A stretch of DNA of 64,000 bases from an uncultured Planktomarina sp. (GTDB taxonomy: Bacteria > Pseudomonadota > Alphaproteobacteria > Rhodobacterales > Rhodobacteraceae). Under the pieces are notes generated by a model, which saw nothing but the letters and a program-made list of their open reading frames with translations, had not been told where the DNA came from and did not search any database. The stretch lies in NCBI GenBank assembly GCA_905182425.1, contig CAJJBP010000003.1, forward strand, positions 1 to 64,000, read 5' to 3'. Both the position numbers and the translations under genes were made by a program. Below are positions 1 through 9,100 of the stretch, piece after piece; the stretch's first letter is position 1; the number at the start of each line of letters is the position of its first letter.

Positions 1-790
1 CGTTGGGGATTGAGAAAATCGGTGATTATTGCGGGCGGGGGCGGTGATAATGCGGCCAGTGCAATAGGTGTAGGGGTTATACAACCGGGAGAAGCCTTTG
101 TTAGCTTGGGCACATCTGGCGTATTATTTGTGGCCTCTGACGCCTATCAGCCAGATGCTGCAAGTGCTGTTCATACTTTTTGTCATTCAATTCCAGATAC
201 ATGGCATCAAATGGGTGTCATTCTTGCAGCTGCCGATGCTATGAGCTGGTTTGGAAATGTGGTTGGCGCGCAGCCGAAAGATATGACTAATGCACTTGGA
301 GCACTTCCAAGAACCTTCAAATACCTTGTTTTTACCTTACCTCGGTGGCGAGCGAACACCCCATAATGATGCTAACATCCGAGCCTCATTTTTAAATCTC
401 GACCATAGATCTGATAGAGTTACTATGACTCGTGCAGTTATTGAGGGCGTCACATTCGCTATTTGTGATAGTTTTGACGCGTTAACTGAAACTGGTAATA
501 GAATTGAACAATTACTTGCCGTAGGTGGCGGCGCAAAATCTAATTATTGGGTTCAAGCGATCGCGACTACACTTGGTTTGCCTGTTAGCATTCCCGTGTC
601 AGGTGACTTTGGTGGGGCATTTGGTGCTGCAAGACTTGGAATGATTTCCCTAGGAGGTAGTCTTACTGATATTGCAACAGCCCCAAAAATAGAGCGTGTA
701 ATTGAACCTATTCTTCCGTTACAAGACAGCTTCTTATCTGCTTTGAAATCATACCGTAAGGCTTATAAAGCCATAAAAGCGATATCATAG
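1..790 (+). pseudogene. xylB: Xylulokinase, C-terminal part, one frameshift
   Basis: This is the C-terminal half of an FGGY-family xylulokinase, which phosphorylates D-xylulose with ATP in the cytoplasm. The reading frame is open at the left window edge. The first part carries the family motifs AGGGGDNAAS and FVSLGTSGVLF; the second carries FLPYLGGERTPHND and the nucleotide-site stretch LAVGGGAKSNYW. The two parts lie in different frames, and the switch falls at about 300-325, between the segments NALGALP and NTLFLPYL, where family spacing calls for continuous sequence. A single-base indel explains it. The stop at 788-790 is 9 bases before xylA, so the pair forms an operon for xylose use. Identity is firm; whether the frameshift is real or a sequence error is open. 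Confidence 0.85.
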
Positions 791-799
791 AGGATTAAT

Positions 800-2101
800 A
801 TGACTGATTTTTTTAAAAATATAGGCAAAATTAAATACGAAGGTCCAAACTCAGAGAATGATTATGCCTTTCGTCACTATAATCCCAGTGAAATTGTGAT
901 GGGTAAAACCCTAGAAGAACATCTGCGGTTTGCGGTTGCTTATTGGCATTCGTTTGCTTGGGAGGGTGGCGATCCTTTTGGGGGAAAAACGTTTGACCGT
1001 CCCTGGTTTGGCTCTAAGATGGATTTGTCTAAACTAAAGGCTGATGCAGCATTTGAGATGTTTGAAATTCTGGGCGTTCCGTTTTTCTGTTTTCATGATG
1101 CAGATGTTAGGCCAGAGGGGGATAGTTTTGCCGAAAATAGTCGTAATCTAGAAGAGATCGTAGATTACATTGAAGGTAAAATGGAAACCTCCAAAACCAA
1201 GTTACTTTGGGGAACGGCTAACCTGTTTTCACACCGACGTTTTATGGCTGGTGCAGCTACCAATCCAGATCCTGACGTTTTTGCCTTTAGTGCTGCAACT
1301 ATCAAAACCTGTATGGACGCTACCCATAAGCTAGGCGGTCAAAATTACGTTTTGTGGGGTGGCCGTGAAGGTTATGAAACATTGCTTAATACAGATATGG
1401 GCCGCGAACGGCAGCAAGCAGGGCGCATGCTTCAAATGGTTGTGGACTATAAGTATAAAATAGGCTTCACAGGTTCAATTTTGATTGAGCCAAAGCCGCA
1501 GGAGCCCATGAAACATCAATATGATTACGATGTGGCAACAGTATATGGTTTTCTGAAAGACTTCGGTTTAGAGAATGAGGTCCAAGTAAATATTGAGCAG
1601 GGGCATGCAATACTTGCTGGGCATTCTTTCGAGCATGAGCTCGCTCTCGCCAGGGAGCTTAATATTTTTGGCTCCATTGATATGAACCGTAACGACTATC
1701 AATCTGGTTGGGATACCGATCAATTTCCTAATAATGTACCCGAAGTTGCTCTTGCTTACTACGAGGTGTTACGGGCTGGGGGCTTTAAAACGGGCGGAAC
1801 TAATTTTGATGCCAAGCTCCGCCGTCAATCACTTGCTGCCGAGGATTTGATTTTGAGCCATGTTGGAGCTATGGATGTATGCGCCGCTGGCCTCAAATCA
1901 GCTGCTAAGATGCTCCAAGATGGGAAGCTTGAGGAAGAACGTGAGGCGCGCTATGCGGGCTGGGAGACCAATAAAGGTAGGGCATTTATGTCAGATGATT
2001 TAACAGCTATTACCGAAAAAGTATTAAATGAAAATATAAACCCGCAACCGCGTTCGGGTCGCCAAGAACGACTAGAAAACCTTGTTAATAGATACGTTTA
2101 A
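800..2101 (+). CDS. xylA: Xylose isomerase
   Basis: This 433-residue protein converts D-xylose to D-xylulose, the substrate of the kinase encoded just upstream. Family signatures are visible in order: [13 protein letters not shown] (catalytic His/Asp), [70 protein letters not shown] and [13 protein letters not shown]. These supply the metal-binding Glu, Asp and His residues of the TIM-barrel enzyme. The length matches proteobacterial XylA. The ATG at 800 follows an AGGA Shine-Dalgarno element in the 9-base gap after xylB, indicating coupled expression. Nothing looks damaged. Confidence 0.97.
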   Translation: MTDFFKNIGKIKYEGPNSENDYAFRHYNPSEIVMGKTLEEHLRFAVAYWHSFAWEGGDPFGGKTFDRPWFGSKMDLSKLKADAAFEMFEILGVPFFCFHDADVRPEGDSFAENSRNLEEIVDYIEGKMETSKTKLLWGTANLFSHRRFMAGAATNPDPDVFAFSAATIKTCMDATHKLGGQNYVLWGGREGYETLLNTDMGRERQQAGRMLQMVVDYKYKIGFTGSILIEPKPQEPMKHQYDYDVATVYGFLKDFGLENEVQVNIEQGHAILAGHSFEHELALARELNIFGSIDMNRNDYQSGWDTDQFPNNVPEVALAYYEVLRAGGFKTGGTNFDAKLRRQSLAAEDLILSHVGAMDVCAAGLKSAAKMLQDGKLEEEREARYAGWETNKGRAFMSDDLTAITEKVLNENINPQPRSGRQERLENLVNRYV

Positions 2102-2324
2102 ATTAAGTTCTGTTTTTAAAGGTATCAGAGAAAAGGGCGATTTGTTATTATCAAGAATAATGTTCTTCAAAGTCTTTTGAACTCAGCTTTAATACACCGG
2201 TCAGCAGGTAACCTATAAACTTATACGGAGAAAGGTGTGTATATTTTTCGCCGATGTACTCATCAAATGGGTTTTCAAGAAACGACAAAATATACTTAAT
2301 TTTTGCGTAACAAGTGGGCATAGA

Positions 2325-2780
2325 ATGAGGCGAATACCATATACTCCGTTACTTCTTGGTCTTGCTGGCCTGTTACCTTTTATCTGGGGCGCTGCAACTA
2401 TTATTAGCCCCCTACTTCGAGATTGGGGCATTGATCACCTGGGGACAGGTTTTGTTGCAGCTAAAGTCCTGAACATTTATGGGACTGTAATCTTAAGTTT
2501 TATGTCAGGTATACTTTGGGGATTTGCGGCCAATGCTTCGGGGTTTCGAGCCTCCTTAGGATATATTTTATCAGTGATGCCGGCTCTAGGAATCTTTTTT
2601 TTACTGGCTGTCAGCCAAGAAAATTTTGGGTTCCAATTAGTAATTGGATTTTCTGCACTTTTGGCGTTGGATTATTTATTTTTAAAACTAGATTTGGTGC
2701 CAAATTGGTGGATGAGCTTGAGATTGATATTGACTTGTGTGGTCGTTTCTTGTCTGGGCCTCGGCGTTTTGGCTAGTTAA
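2325..2780 (+). CDS. DUF3429 inner-membrane protein
   Basis: This is a small membrane protein of about 151 residues resembling the DUF3429 family, which has no established function. Four to five hydrophobic segments can be seen (LLLGLAGLLPFIWGAA, VILSFMSGILWGFAAN, LGYILSVMPALGIFFLL, LILTCVVVSCLGLGVL). The frame is open from 2235, but the family start MRRIPYTPLLLGLAGL begins at the ATG at 2325; the upstream 30 codons look like leader DNA and a promoter. It stands alone on the plus strand between xylA and the phosphodiesterase gene. Family assignment rests on the motif pattern and is moderately sure. Confidence 0.7.
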   Translation: MRRIPYTPLLLGLAGLLPFIWGAATIISPLLRDWGIDHLGTGFVAAKVLNIYGTVILSFMSGILWGFAANASGFRASLGYILSVMPALGIFFLLAVSQENFGFQLVIGFSALLALDYLFLKLDLVPNWWMSLRLILTCVVVSCLGLGVLAS

Positions 2781-2818
2781 GCGGTGCGTAATGAACAATT
2801 CAGACTTAGAGCTGCGCC

Positions 2819-3583
2819 ATGATTAGCTTTTTGGATCATATGCGCCAAAGTAAGTTCCTACCATTTGCGCATAGAGGCGCCAGTAAAATTGCGCCTGAGA
2901 ACACGTTTGCAGCCTTCCACAAAGCATATGATCTTGGATTTAAAATTATTGAGACCGATGTTCAGTCCTCTCGAGATGGTATTCTTTACAGCTTCCACGA
3001 TAGCTGCCTAAAGCGATTAACTGGCGACCCACGTCGTTTTGAGATGCTTTCAAGTCAAGAAATCGATGCGCTTTGGGTAGAAGGTGGGCAAAGAATACCA
3101 AAACTTACAGATTTATATGCGGCCTTTCCAAACGCGTATTTCAATCTGGATGCTAAGTCTTGGTTATCTGTTCAACCCTTGGTCAGCCTTCTTAAAGATG
3201 TGGATATTCGTAATCGGACCTGTGTTGGCAGCTTTAGTCAAGCTCGGCTCGACCAAATTCTAAGTGGGTCGCAAGGGCTGGGCTGCCTACATTCCTTAGG
3301 TACCAAATCGGTTGTTAAGCTGTTTACAAACTTTGCTATCGGATTGCCGTTCACAACAAATGCTGCATGTGCTCAACTGCCAGTGCGCCATTTTGGACTA
3401 AGCCTTATAAATGCTAAAACAATAAAACATTTTAAGTCATTTGGTTTGAAAACATACGCGTGGACTATAAACGACCCTCTGGAAATTAATCATCTCATTG
3501 ACATCGGTGTCGATGGTATAATGACCGACGATTGTGAATTACTTAAATTGATTTTAGTCCAAAGAAATATGTGGGTCGATTAA
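2819..3583 (+). CDS. ugpQ: Glycerophosphodiester phosphodiesterase
   Basis: This 254-residue enzyme of the GDPD TIM-barrel family hydrolyses glycerophosphodiesters, from phospholipid turnover, to glycerol 3-phosphate and an alcohol. Visible motifs are FAHRGASKIAPENT near residue 18 (the HRG catalytic His and Arg), IETDVQSSRDG (metal-binding Glu and Asp) and SFHD (second catalytic His). The C-terminal block YAWTINDPLEINHLIDIGVDGIMTD is the usual end of this family. There is no signal peptide, so a cytoplasmic UgpQ-type enzyme is likely. The start may be the ATG at 2819 or the Met eight codons later; neither has a strong ribosome site. The symbol is by family resemblance only. Confidence 0.88.
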   Translation: MISFLDHMRQSKFLPFAHRGASKIAPENTFAAFHKAYDLGFKIIETDVQSSRDGILYSFHDSCLKRLTGDPRRFEMLSSQEIDALWVEGGQRIPKLTDLYAAFPNAYFNLDAKSWLSVQPLVSLLKDVDIRNRTCVGSFSQARLDQILSGSQGLGCLHSLGTKSVVKLFTNFAIGLPFTTNAACAQLPVRHFGLSLINAKTIKHFKSFGLKTYAWTINDPLEINHLIDIGVDGIMTDDCELLKLILVQRNMWVD

Positions 3584-3694
3584 TAAGAAAGCCTAACAAA
3601 AAAATCTAAACGCCTGGATGTAGCCTGAGTTTGCTTTATTTAGGGCAACCCTAAAGCTTCTCAAAAATTTTGGTTTTTAATCAAAAATTGAACT

Positions 3695-4069
3695 TTAAAA
3701 GTTATCTGATTTTGAATTTCGAGCGCTGCGTTTTTTGTGCATACTGAACAAAAGAGGCGCTAGAATCCCTCGATAAAGCCCGTTTGCCAGGCTTTTCAAC
3801 GGGCTGAAATAAAAAAGCCGCGATATCTTGTTATAATAGGGCAATCGGCGCCACAACTCAACGAATGCATCAACTCCCACAACGAGATGTCCTTCATATC
3901 GAGCGTGAATTTGCTTCGCGGCCTGATCTTCAGACAGTCCCCATTCTAACGCGGATGCCGCAGTGATTTCAATAAAACTGATATCACCTGCGGAAATACG
4001 CTCGTAGTGCTTAATCTCTCGGCTGCAAATTGGACATTCGCTATTATAAAGGACTTCGAGTTTTTTCAT
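3695..4069 (-). CDS. DCC-family (DUF393) thiol oxidoreductase-like protein
   Basis: This 124-residue protein of the DUF393 family begins KLEVLYNSECPICSREIKHYE, with the thioredoxin-like CPIC motif near residues 14-17 that names the family (DxxCxxC-type). The C-terminal half has the usual FSPLKSLANGLYRGIL segment. The family is predicted to be redox active, but no substrate is established. Reading from the minus strand, its upstream neighbour is the truncated copy of the pit 3' end at 4085-4207, so it was probably once the gene directly downstream of pit. Confidence 0.8.
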   Translation of the reverse strand: MKKLEVLYNSECPICSREIKHYERISAGDISFIEITAASALEWGLSEDQAAKQIHARYEGHLVVGVDAFVELWRRLPYYNKISRLFYFSPLKSLANGLYRGILAPLLFSMHKKRSARNSKSDNF

Positions 4070-4084
4070 GAGGTGCTTTCAAAC

Positions 4085-4207
4085 AATTTTTAAAAGAAGA
4101 TTAATTATTAGCCTTCCCTTTTGTTTAGCTCATGAAAATGTTGATCATGAAGAAGATGATGGCAGAGAGTATAGCTGCAGCAGGAACGGTAATAATCCAC
4201 GCTGCAA
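4085..4207 (+). repeat. Direct repeat, displaced copy of the pit 3' end (left copy)
   Basis: About 120 bases here are identical to 7186-7305 except for a three-base insertion at 4110-4112. The right copy is the authentic end of the pit gene: its last 27 or so codons (minus strand) and about 37 bases after the stop. The left copy has the same codons and stop but no gene body; the match ends abruptly at 4207. The pair flanks eptA, PAP2 and dgkA. Confidence 0.95.
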
Positions 4208-4237
4208 AGTTTCTACAAAAAACAACTATAGGTTTAG

Positions 4238-4263
4238 GGTCACAAATAGTAAGATTTGTGACC
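4238..4263. promoter_or_regulatory. Perfect 10-bp inverted repeat upstream of eptA
   Basis: The arms GGTCACAAAT (4238-4247) and ATTTGTGACC (4254-4263) are perfectly complementary around a six-base spacer. The site is about 170 bases upstream of eptA and just inside the left edge of the cassette. It could be an operator for a dimeric regulator or a transcription barrier; there is no clear T-run after it. The remainder of 4264-4432 is AT-rich with no gene visible. Confidence 0.55.
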
Positions 4264-4432
4264 ACTATTTATGAGGTATAGCCGTATAGTAATTTGACTT
4301 TCTAAAATTATATTCGAGTTTTTCTAAGGTAGTGATCAAGGCCTCAGAAAGATTGTTGCTTGGGCACGCAATAAACATTTACGTTGTAACAAACGCATTT
4401 CTAAATTAGAACAAAAAAAAATCACGCCAAGA

Positions 4433-6055
4433 ATGATAAAAATGATCAATAGTCGTTTGGCTTTAAAAATAAAATTATCACTTTTATCCTACACCGCTTG
4501 GTTAGTGGTAGCTACGATGCTTTTGTTTCAAAAGCCGCTTCTACAGCACGCAATATCTGTGTCTGATTTATTTAGTTTGCACGGATTTGTGCAGCTGTTG
4601 TCCCTACAAGTACTTCAGTTTTGTCTACTGTTTTCAGCATTCTTAATAGTTTCAATTTTTTCGATCTATGCCCTTAAACTTGTGAGTTCTGCTCTATTTT
4701 TGCTGAATTCTATGGCTCTGTATTTTATGCAAAATTACTCTGTCGAAATTGATATCTCGATGATTGGTAATATCCTTAACTCTGATGCCAAGGAAATAGT
4801 CGAGTTTTATCATATTTCCTTTCTTCTCTTCATTTTGGCTTTTGGCGTTTTACCAGGTGTCATAATTTGGAAGGTGAAGGTTATTATGCCAAGGTGGTAT
4901 GTTCGGCCCCTGGTTGCACTGGCGTCTATGGCTGCCTTGTTAGCGTGGTTATTCCTGACTTCGTTCACTTGGCTTTGGTATGATAGTAATGCGTCCAGAC
5001 TGGGCAGTCGTATTCTGCCTTGGTCATACATCGTAAATATTGGACGCCATTACAGCAAAAAATCTTCTAAAAACAGAACGCAAATACTTCTACCAGATGC
5101 AGTATTCAATGATGATTCAGGCAAAAAACTAGTTGTAGCGTTGGTGATTGGTGAAGCTGCTCGGGCTAAAAACCTTGCGTACTATGGGTATCAACGAGAT
5201 ACTAATCCCTTCACACGGGGAAAAGGTATGATCGCATTCCCAGTTGGAAACGCATGTTCGACAAACACGATTAACTCAACGGCTTGTATAACAACGCATG
5301 AAGGTCGTGAGGCCTCGTCGAGGACGATATACGAACCCATTCAGAGCTACTTGACCCGGCACGGTGTCAACACAATTTATCGCACAAACACCTATGGTCC
5401 TCCTCCATTCATTGTGAGCAAGTTGGATAAAACTGGCGACATCATTAATGAATGCAAAGCTGAACCTTGTCCCAATTCGAAGTTTGATGAGATTTTGTAC
5501 TGGGGTATTGCGAAGATTTTAGAAGAAACAAATTCTAATCGAATTTTTTTGACGCTCCACCAAACAGGAAGCCACGGCCCTTTGTATAATAAAAAATATC
5601 CCGAGGAATTTGAATATTTCACGCCTGTTTGTAAAACTGTTCAAATTGCCAATTGTTCCAGGGAAGAATTGGTAAATGGATATGATAATACGCTTCGTTA
5701 TAGTGATAGCCTGTTGGAAAATTTAATTATCCAGCTGGAGAGTTTAGAAAATACAAACGCGGTTCTAATATATGTGTCCGACCACGGTGAATCCCTAGGG
5801 GAGGGCGGTTACTATCTGCATGGAGCGCCCGTTGCAGTAGCTCCTCCAGAACAGCTGGAGGTGCCATTTTTAGTTTGGATGTCAGATGGTTTTCGTAAGT
5901 CACATCGTATTACAGAGCAGAGTATTTTGCCAAAAGAAACCTTTCCCCATGATTTTCCCTTTCATAGTATTATGGGTGCCTTTTCGATGCAGAGTGATAT
6001 CTACAAGCCTCAATTTGATATCTTCAACTTTAGTAGTGATGGGCCATCTAGATGA
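4433..6055 (+). CDS. eptA: Lipid A / membrane phosphoethanolamine transferase
   Basis: This 540-residue integral-membrane enzyme of the EptA/Mcr alkaline-phosphatase superfamily moves phosphoethanolamine from phosphatidylethanolamine to lipid A or a related acceptor at the periplasmic face. About five hydrophobic segments fill the first 190 residues, followed by the soluble sulfatase-like domain. Visible there are VIGEAARAKNLAYYGYQRDTNP (about residue 239), the CSTNTINST stretch with the likely Thr nucleophile (about 273), the His of LHQTGSHGP, and SDHGESLGEGGYYLHG (about 449) with the metal-binding Asp and His. The next gene overlaps by ATGA, so both are translated together. The gene looks AT-richer than its surroundings and lies between two copies of the pit end, suggesting insertion as a unit. 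The exact acceptor is not evident. Confidence 0.92.
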   Translation: MIKMINSRLALKIKLSLLSYTAWLVVATMLLFQKPLLQHAISVSDLFSLHGFVQLLSLQVLQFCLLFSAFLIVSIFSIYALKLVSSALFLLNSMALYFMQNYSVEIDISMIGNILNSDAKEIVEFYHISFLLFILAFGVLPGVIIWKVKVIMPRWYVRPLVALASMAALLAWLFLTSFTWLWYDSNASRLGSRILPWSYIVNIGRHYSKKSSKNRTQILLPDAVFNDDSGKKLVVALVIGEAARAKNLAYYGYQRDTNPFTRGKGMIAFPVGNACSTNTINSTACITTHEGREASSRTIYEPIQSYLTRHGVNTIYRTNTYGPPPFIVSKLDKTGDIINECKAEPCPNSKFDEILYWGIAKILEETNSNRIFLTLHQTGSHGPLYNKKYPEEFEYFTPVCKTVQIANCSREELVNGYDNTLRYSDSLLENLIIQLESLENTNAVLIYVSDHGESLGEGGYYLHGAPVAVAPPEQLEVPFLVWMSDGFRKSHRITEQSILPKETFPHDFPFHSIMGAFSMQSDIYKPQFDIFNFSSDGPSR

Positions 6056-6685
6056 CCTTTATTAGTATTCTTAAGCGTCCGGCCGTGGTCCTCCGGGAGC
6101 ATTCATTTGCTCTAGTTTTGATGTCAGTTATCATTCTAATGGCGACTATCTATCCTTCGAACATGGCTAGGGATTATTCTGAAAGTCGAGGTGGACACGA
6201 CAGGGCCTCGATCGTCGCTTTCGAAAACTATGGGCGCCACGTTAACACAGCATTACCGTTCATTACTGCGCTTGCACTCCGGGATTGGGTCGGACTGAAG
6301 CAACTAGTTGTAATAACGGTGGTTGGGGTACTGGCATCACACGGTCCTAAAAGATTGTTAAATGATGTTGAAATCATGGGTACTCGCCTTGGGCAAAGAC
6401 CGCATTCAACAAGATAGTAGACACAATATGCCTTCAGGCCATTCAACTTTAGCAGGTGCTTGCGCATACTTTATGGTGCGTAGATATTCTATTTGGTTCG
6501 GCATAATTGTAATTCCGGTTCTACTATTTACAATGTATGTCCGTTTCATGCTTGATATGCACACTATTTCAGCGACGATTGCTGGTGCAGGTACCGGTAT
6601 TTTGGTGTCAGCAATTTTTGCAACGACGTTACCAAATTTTAACATGCACCTACGGCAATTTTTGCGTTTACCAATTAAGTCATGA
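6052..6685 (+). pseudogene. PAP2-family phosphatase, frameshifted
   Basis: This is a membrane phosphatase of the PAP2 family, the usual partner of EptA-type enzymes (LpxE/LpxF-like lipid phosphate removal). The start overlaps the eptA stop. The first part (6052 to about 6405) holds the membrane segments and the Lys...Arg-Pro motif (KRLLND...GQRP); the second, in another frame, holds NMPSGHSTLAG and the third motif RFMLDMHTISA. A one-base change between about 6400 and 6430 breaks the protein in the middle of the active site. The third motif normally reads R-x5-H-x3-D; here the final position is Ala. So the copy is broken, catalytically unusual, or misread. Confidence 0.8.
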
Positions 6686-6709
6686 GTGAACTACCTGGGT
6701 TTTATTGGG

Positions 6710-7084
6710 TTAACCTGTAAGCGTGACCCAATAAACGTAACCTATGAAAATTCCGTTTGATAATAAAAGGCAAAATACGGCAAAAGATCCCAAATCCTTG
6801 GCTTTTTTGCCGACCTCTGACCATTCAGGTGAGATGTGGTCTACAATTTCTTCGATCGCCGTGTTTAATGCTTCGATAGAAAACGTTATTAAAATAATGA
6901 CCAATGCGATCAAGATATGAAGTGCACTAGCTTGAATTAATATGAGAGAAGCCAATAATAAAACGGCAAAAAATAGCTCTTGTCTAAATGCCGTTTCGCG
7001 AATTAGGGCTTTTAAGCCGCTAAAAGAATAGAGCAGAGCGTTAAAAAGGCGCTTTGCTCCCCGAACATTAGTCTTTGGTTTCAT
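6710..7084 (-). CDS. dgkA: Diacylglycerol kinase
   Basis: This 124-residue three-helix membrane enzyme phosphorylates diacylglycerol to phosphatidic acid and recycles the diacylglycerol left when phosphoethanolamine is transferred from phospholipid. The family core ALIRETAFRQE, EALNTAIEEIVDHISPEW and GKKAKDLGSFAVF is intact, including the Glu and Asn catalytic region, and three hydrophobic spans follow it. It converges on the PAP2 gene with a 24-base gap. Its function fits the adjacent eptA directly: the transferase creates the substrate of this kinase. Confidence 0.95.
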   Translation of the reverse strand: MKPKTNVRGAKRLFNALLYSFSGLKALIRETAFRQELFFAVLLLASLILIQASALHILIALVIILITFSIEALNTAIEEIVDHISPEWSEVGKKAKDLGSFAVFCLLLSNGIFIGYVYWVTLTG

Positions 7085-7165
7085 TTTAAATCCTGTTCAT
7101 TTTTCCAGGTCGATCTTCAGAGCTAATTTATATTCGTTCCCAGCGATCGGCGAATTTTTTAAACT

Positions 7166-7182
7166 GGGGCGATTCACGCCCC
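7166..7182 (-). terminator. Short GC-rich stem-loop downstream of pit
   Basis: GGGGCG (7166-7171) and CGCCCC (7177-7182) pair around a five-base loop. It lies 40 bases past the pit stop and immediately outside the right copy of the direct repeat. No T-run follows on the minus strand, so termination is plausible but weakly supported. Confidence 0.45.
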
Positions 7183-7185
7183 CAA

Positions 7186-7305
7186 AATTTTTAAAAGAAG
7201 ATTAATTATTCTTCCCTTTTGTTTAGCTCATGAAAATGTTGATCATGAAGAAGATGATGGCAGAGAGTATAGCTGCAGCAGGAACGGTAATAATCCACGC
7301 TGCAA
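7186..7305 (+). repeat. Direct repeat, authentic pit 3' end (right copy)
   Basis: This is the partner of 4085-4207. It includes the pit stop codon (7223-7225 on the minus strand) and the last codons of the gene. The two copies are in the same orientation and enclose about 3.0 kb (4208-7185). Confidence 0.95.
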
Positions 7306-8707
7306 TGATGGTTAGGAAGTGACTGCGGCGCACAAGTTTGCGTCTTTGACGTTCTTCGTTGGGTTGTTCATTTGCTTTAGGAATGGCGAGACGAGCCGCC
7401 TTCATGCGCCGCTGTGCATCCCATTCACGAAAGAATCCGACTCCAAAAACACCACCAACTGCAATGTGTGTTGAACTGACTGGTAAACCCAACCAACTGG
7501 CCACAATAACTGTGATTGCCGCTGATAGAGCAACGCAATATGCGCGCATCGGGTTAAGCTTTGTGATTTGACCACCAACCATGCGGATTAGTTTTGGTCC
7601 AAACAAGAAATAGACCGAATGAAATACCTAAAGCCCCGATTCCCATTACCCAAATAGGTATTGAAACTGCATCCATAAAGCCACCTGTAGAGGTCGCTTG
7701 TACAATCGCTGCCAAAGGACCCACAGCGTTAGCAACATCGTTGGCGCCATGTGCAAAGCTGAGCAATGCTGCAGATACAACCAATGGGATACCGAACAAG
7801 ACTTTTAGTGATTTGTTACGATTCTCAAGACCCTCAGATTGCTTGCGGATGACTGGGATCATAGTCAACCAAATGATAATCCCAATGCCCAAACCGATCA
7901 TCAATGCTGAAGAAAGTTCTATCTTCATGATCTTTTTGAGACCTTTTAGAGCCAAGTAGGCCGCAAAAGTACCTCCCATGATGCCAACCAAAACAGGTAC
8001 CCAACGACGCGCGGCTGTAATTTTATCAGCTTGATAAATGATCCTACTTTTAATGAACCACAAAAACAGAGCGGCGACAGCACCACCCAAGACCGGTGAA
8101 ATTACCCAGCTTGCAGCAATTTTATACATGGTTGGCCAGTTGACGGCAGCAAAACCAGCTGCTGCGATGCCCGCCCCCATAACGCCGCCAACAACCGAGT
8201 GGGTGGTTGAAACGGGAGCACCAATCCAGGTTGCGAGATTAACCCACAATGCGGCAGACAAGAGTGCGGCTAACATTGCCCAGACAAAGATTGATGCCGT
8301 TTGCATGCTTTCAGGAGCAATAATCCCTTTGGCAATGGTTGAGACAACATCTCCCCCGCAAGCAATGCGCCTGCGCTTTCAAAGATTGCAGCGATTGCGA
8401 TCGCACCTCCCATAGTCAACGCATTCGCACCAACGGCTGGGCCCATATTGTTGGCCACATCGTTTGCGCCAATGTTCAGCGCCATGTAGGCACCAAAACC
8501 GGCGGCAATAACGATAACCACTGTGTTTGAAGAGTTTCCGAACAAATACAGAGCAACCAGCCCTGCGAGAATTATAAAGATTAAAGAGATGCCAAAGCTA
8601 ATAAATGGTCTACTGGCATAAGAAGTTGCGCGATCTAGGCTCGATAAACGACCAAGGTCGCGGTCAAGTGTATCAAGATGGCGTTGTTCAAGGTCTTTAT
8701 CAGTCAT
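7223..8707 (-). pseudogene. pitA: Inorganic phosphate transporter, Pit family, two compensating frameshifts
   Basis: This is a roughly 495-codon phosphate permease of the PiT family. It begins MTDKDLEQRHLDTLDRDLGRL and shows the tandem signatures of the family: GANDVANNMGPAVGA in the first half and GANDVANAVGPLAA in the second, plus PVSTTHSVVGGVMGAG and PVSSTHIAVGGVFGVG. Two indels interrupt it. At 8353-8357 a run of five C (G on the coding strand) needs six to restore GGDVVSTIAKG; near 7601 an extra base separates the frames at LFLFGPK. Together they restore the frame, so the net change is small and each sits where a sequencing slip would be easy. If real, the protein ends after about 145 residues. 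Confidence 0.85.
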
Positions 8708-8852
8708 TTACCCATTCTCATATTTCTTGCAAATCGATTTTCAATTGTCGTTTACCAGTTCGGAAATAAGGTGACAAACATTTCTATGCTTTACAGGCAT
8801 ATAAAAAATTATATTCTTCTTTAAGGCTTGTATCTAGTGATTAGGATTGTCT

Positions 8853-9011
8853 ACTCATTTCTTTCAGAAAAGTGAGGATTTGAAACGACTAAATGAATTT
8901 TGGAAAGTGGACGCTATTGCGTCGGGCGATCGTGCTGCGGCTTTTGAGGTGTTCACGGCTCATATCCAACACGATTTCAACCGGTATACCTGCGGCATAC
9001 GGGCGAGTTAA
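8853..9011 (+). pseudogene. Possible C-terminal remnant of a GntR/FadR-type regulator
   Basis: The 394 bases between pit and the MetE-like gene contain no complete gene. One plus-strand frame reads LNEFWKVDAIASGDRAAAFE followed by VFTAHIQHDFNR and a stop at 9009-9011. The pattern EAIASGDRAAA...HI is typical of the last helix pair of FCD-domain GntR regulators. There is no helix-turn-helix region or start upstream, so this would be a leftover tail. The match is short, so confidence is low. Confidence 0.35.
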
Positions 9012-9100
9012 TTCGGAAATATACAGGTAGGACTGAAGGCTAAGTAAGTTTATTGATTTGCTTGGATATTCCTTAAAGGATGATTGGGTATGACTTTTCC

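Noticed and set aside
4068-4274. 68-codon plus-strand frame overlapping the left repeat
   Set aside because: Its central part is antisense to the duplicated pit 3' end; no family resemblance or ribosome site.
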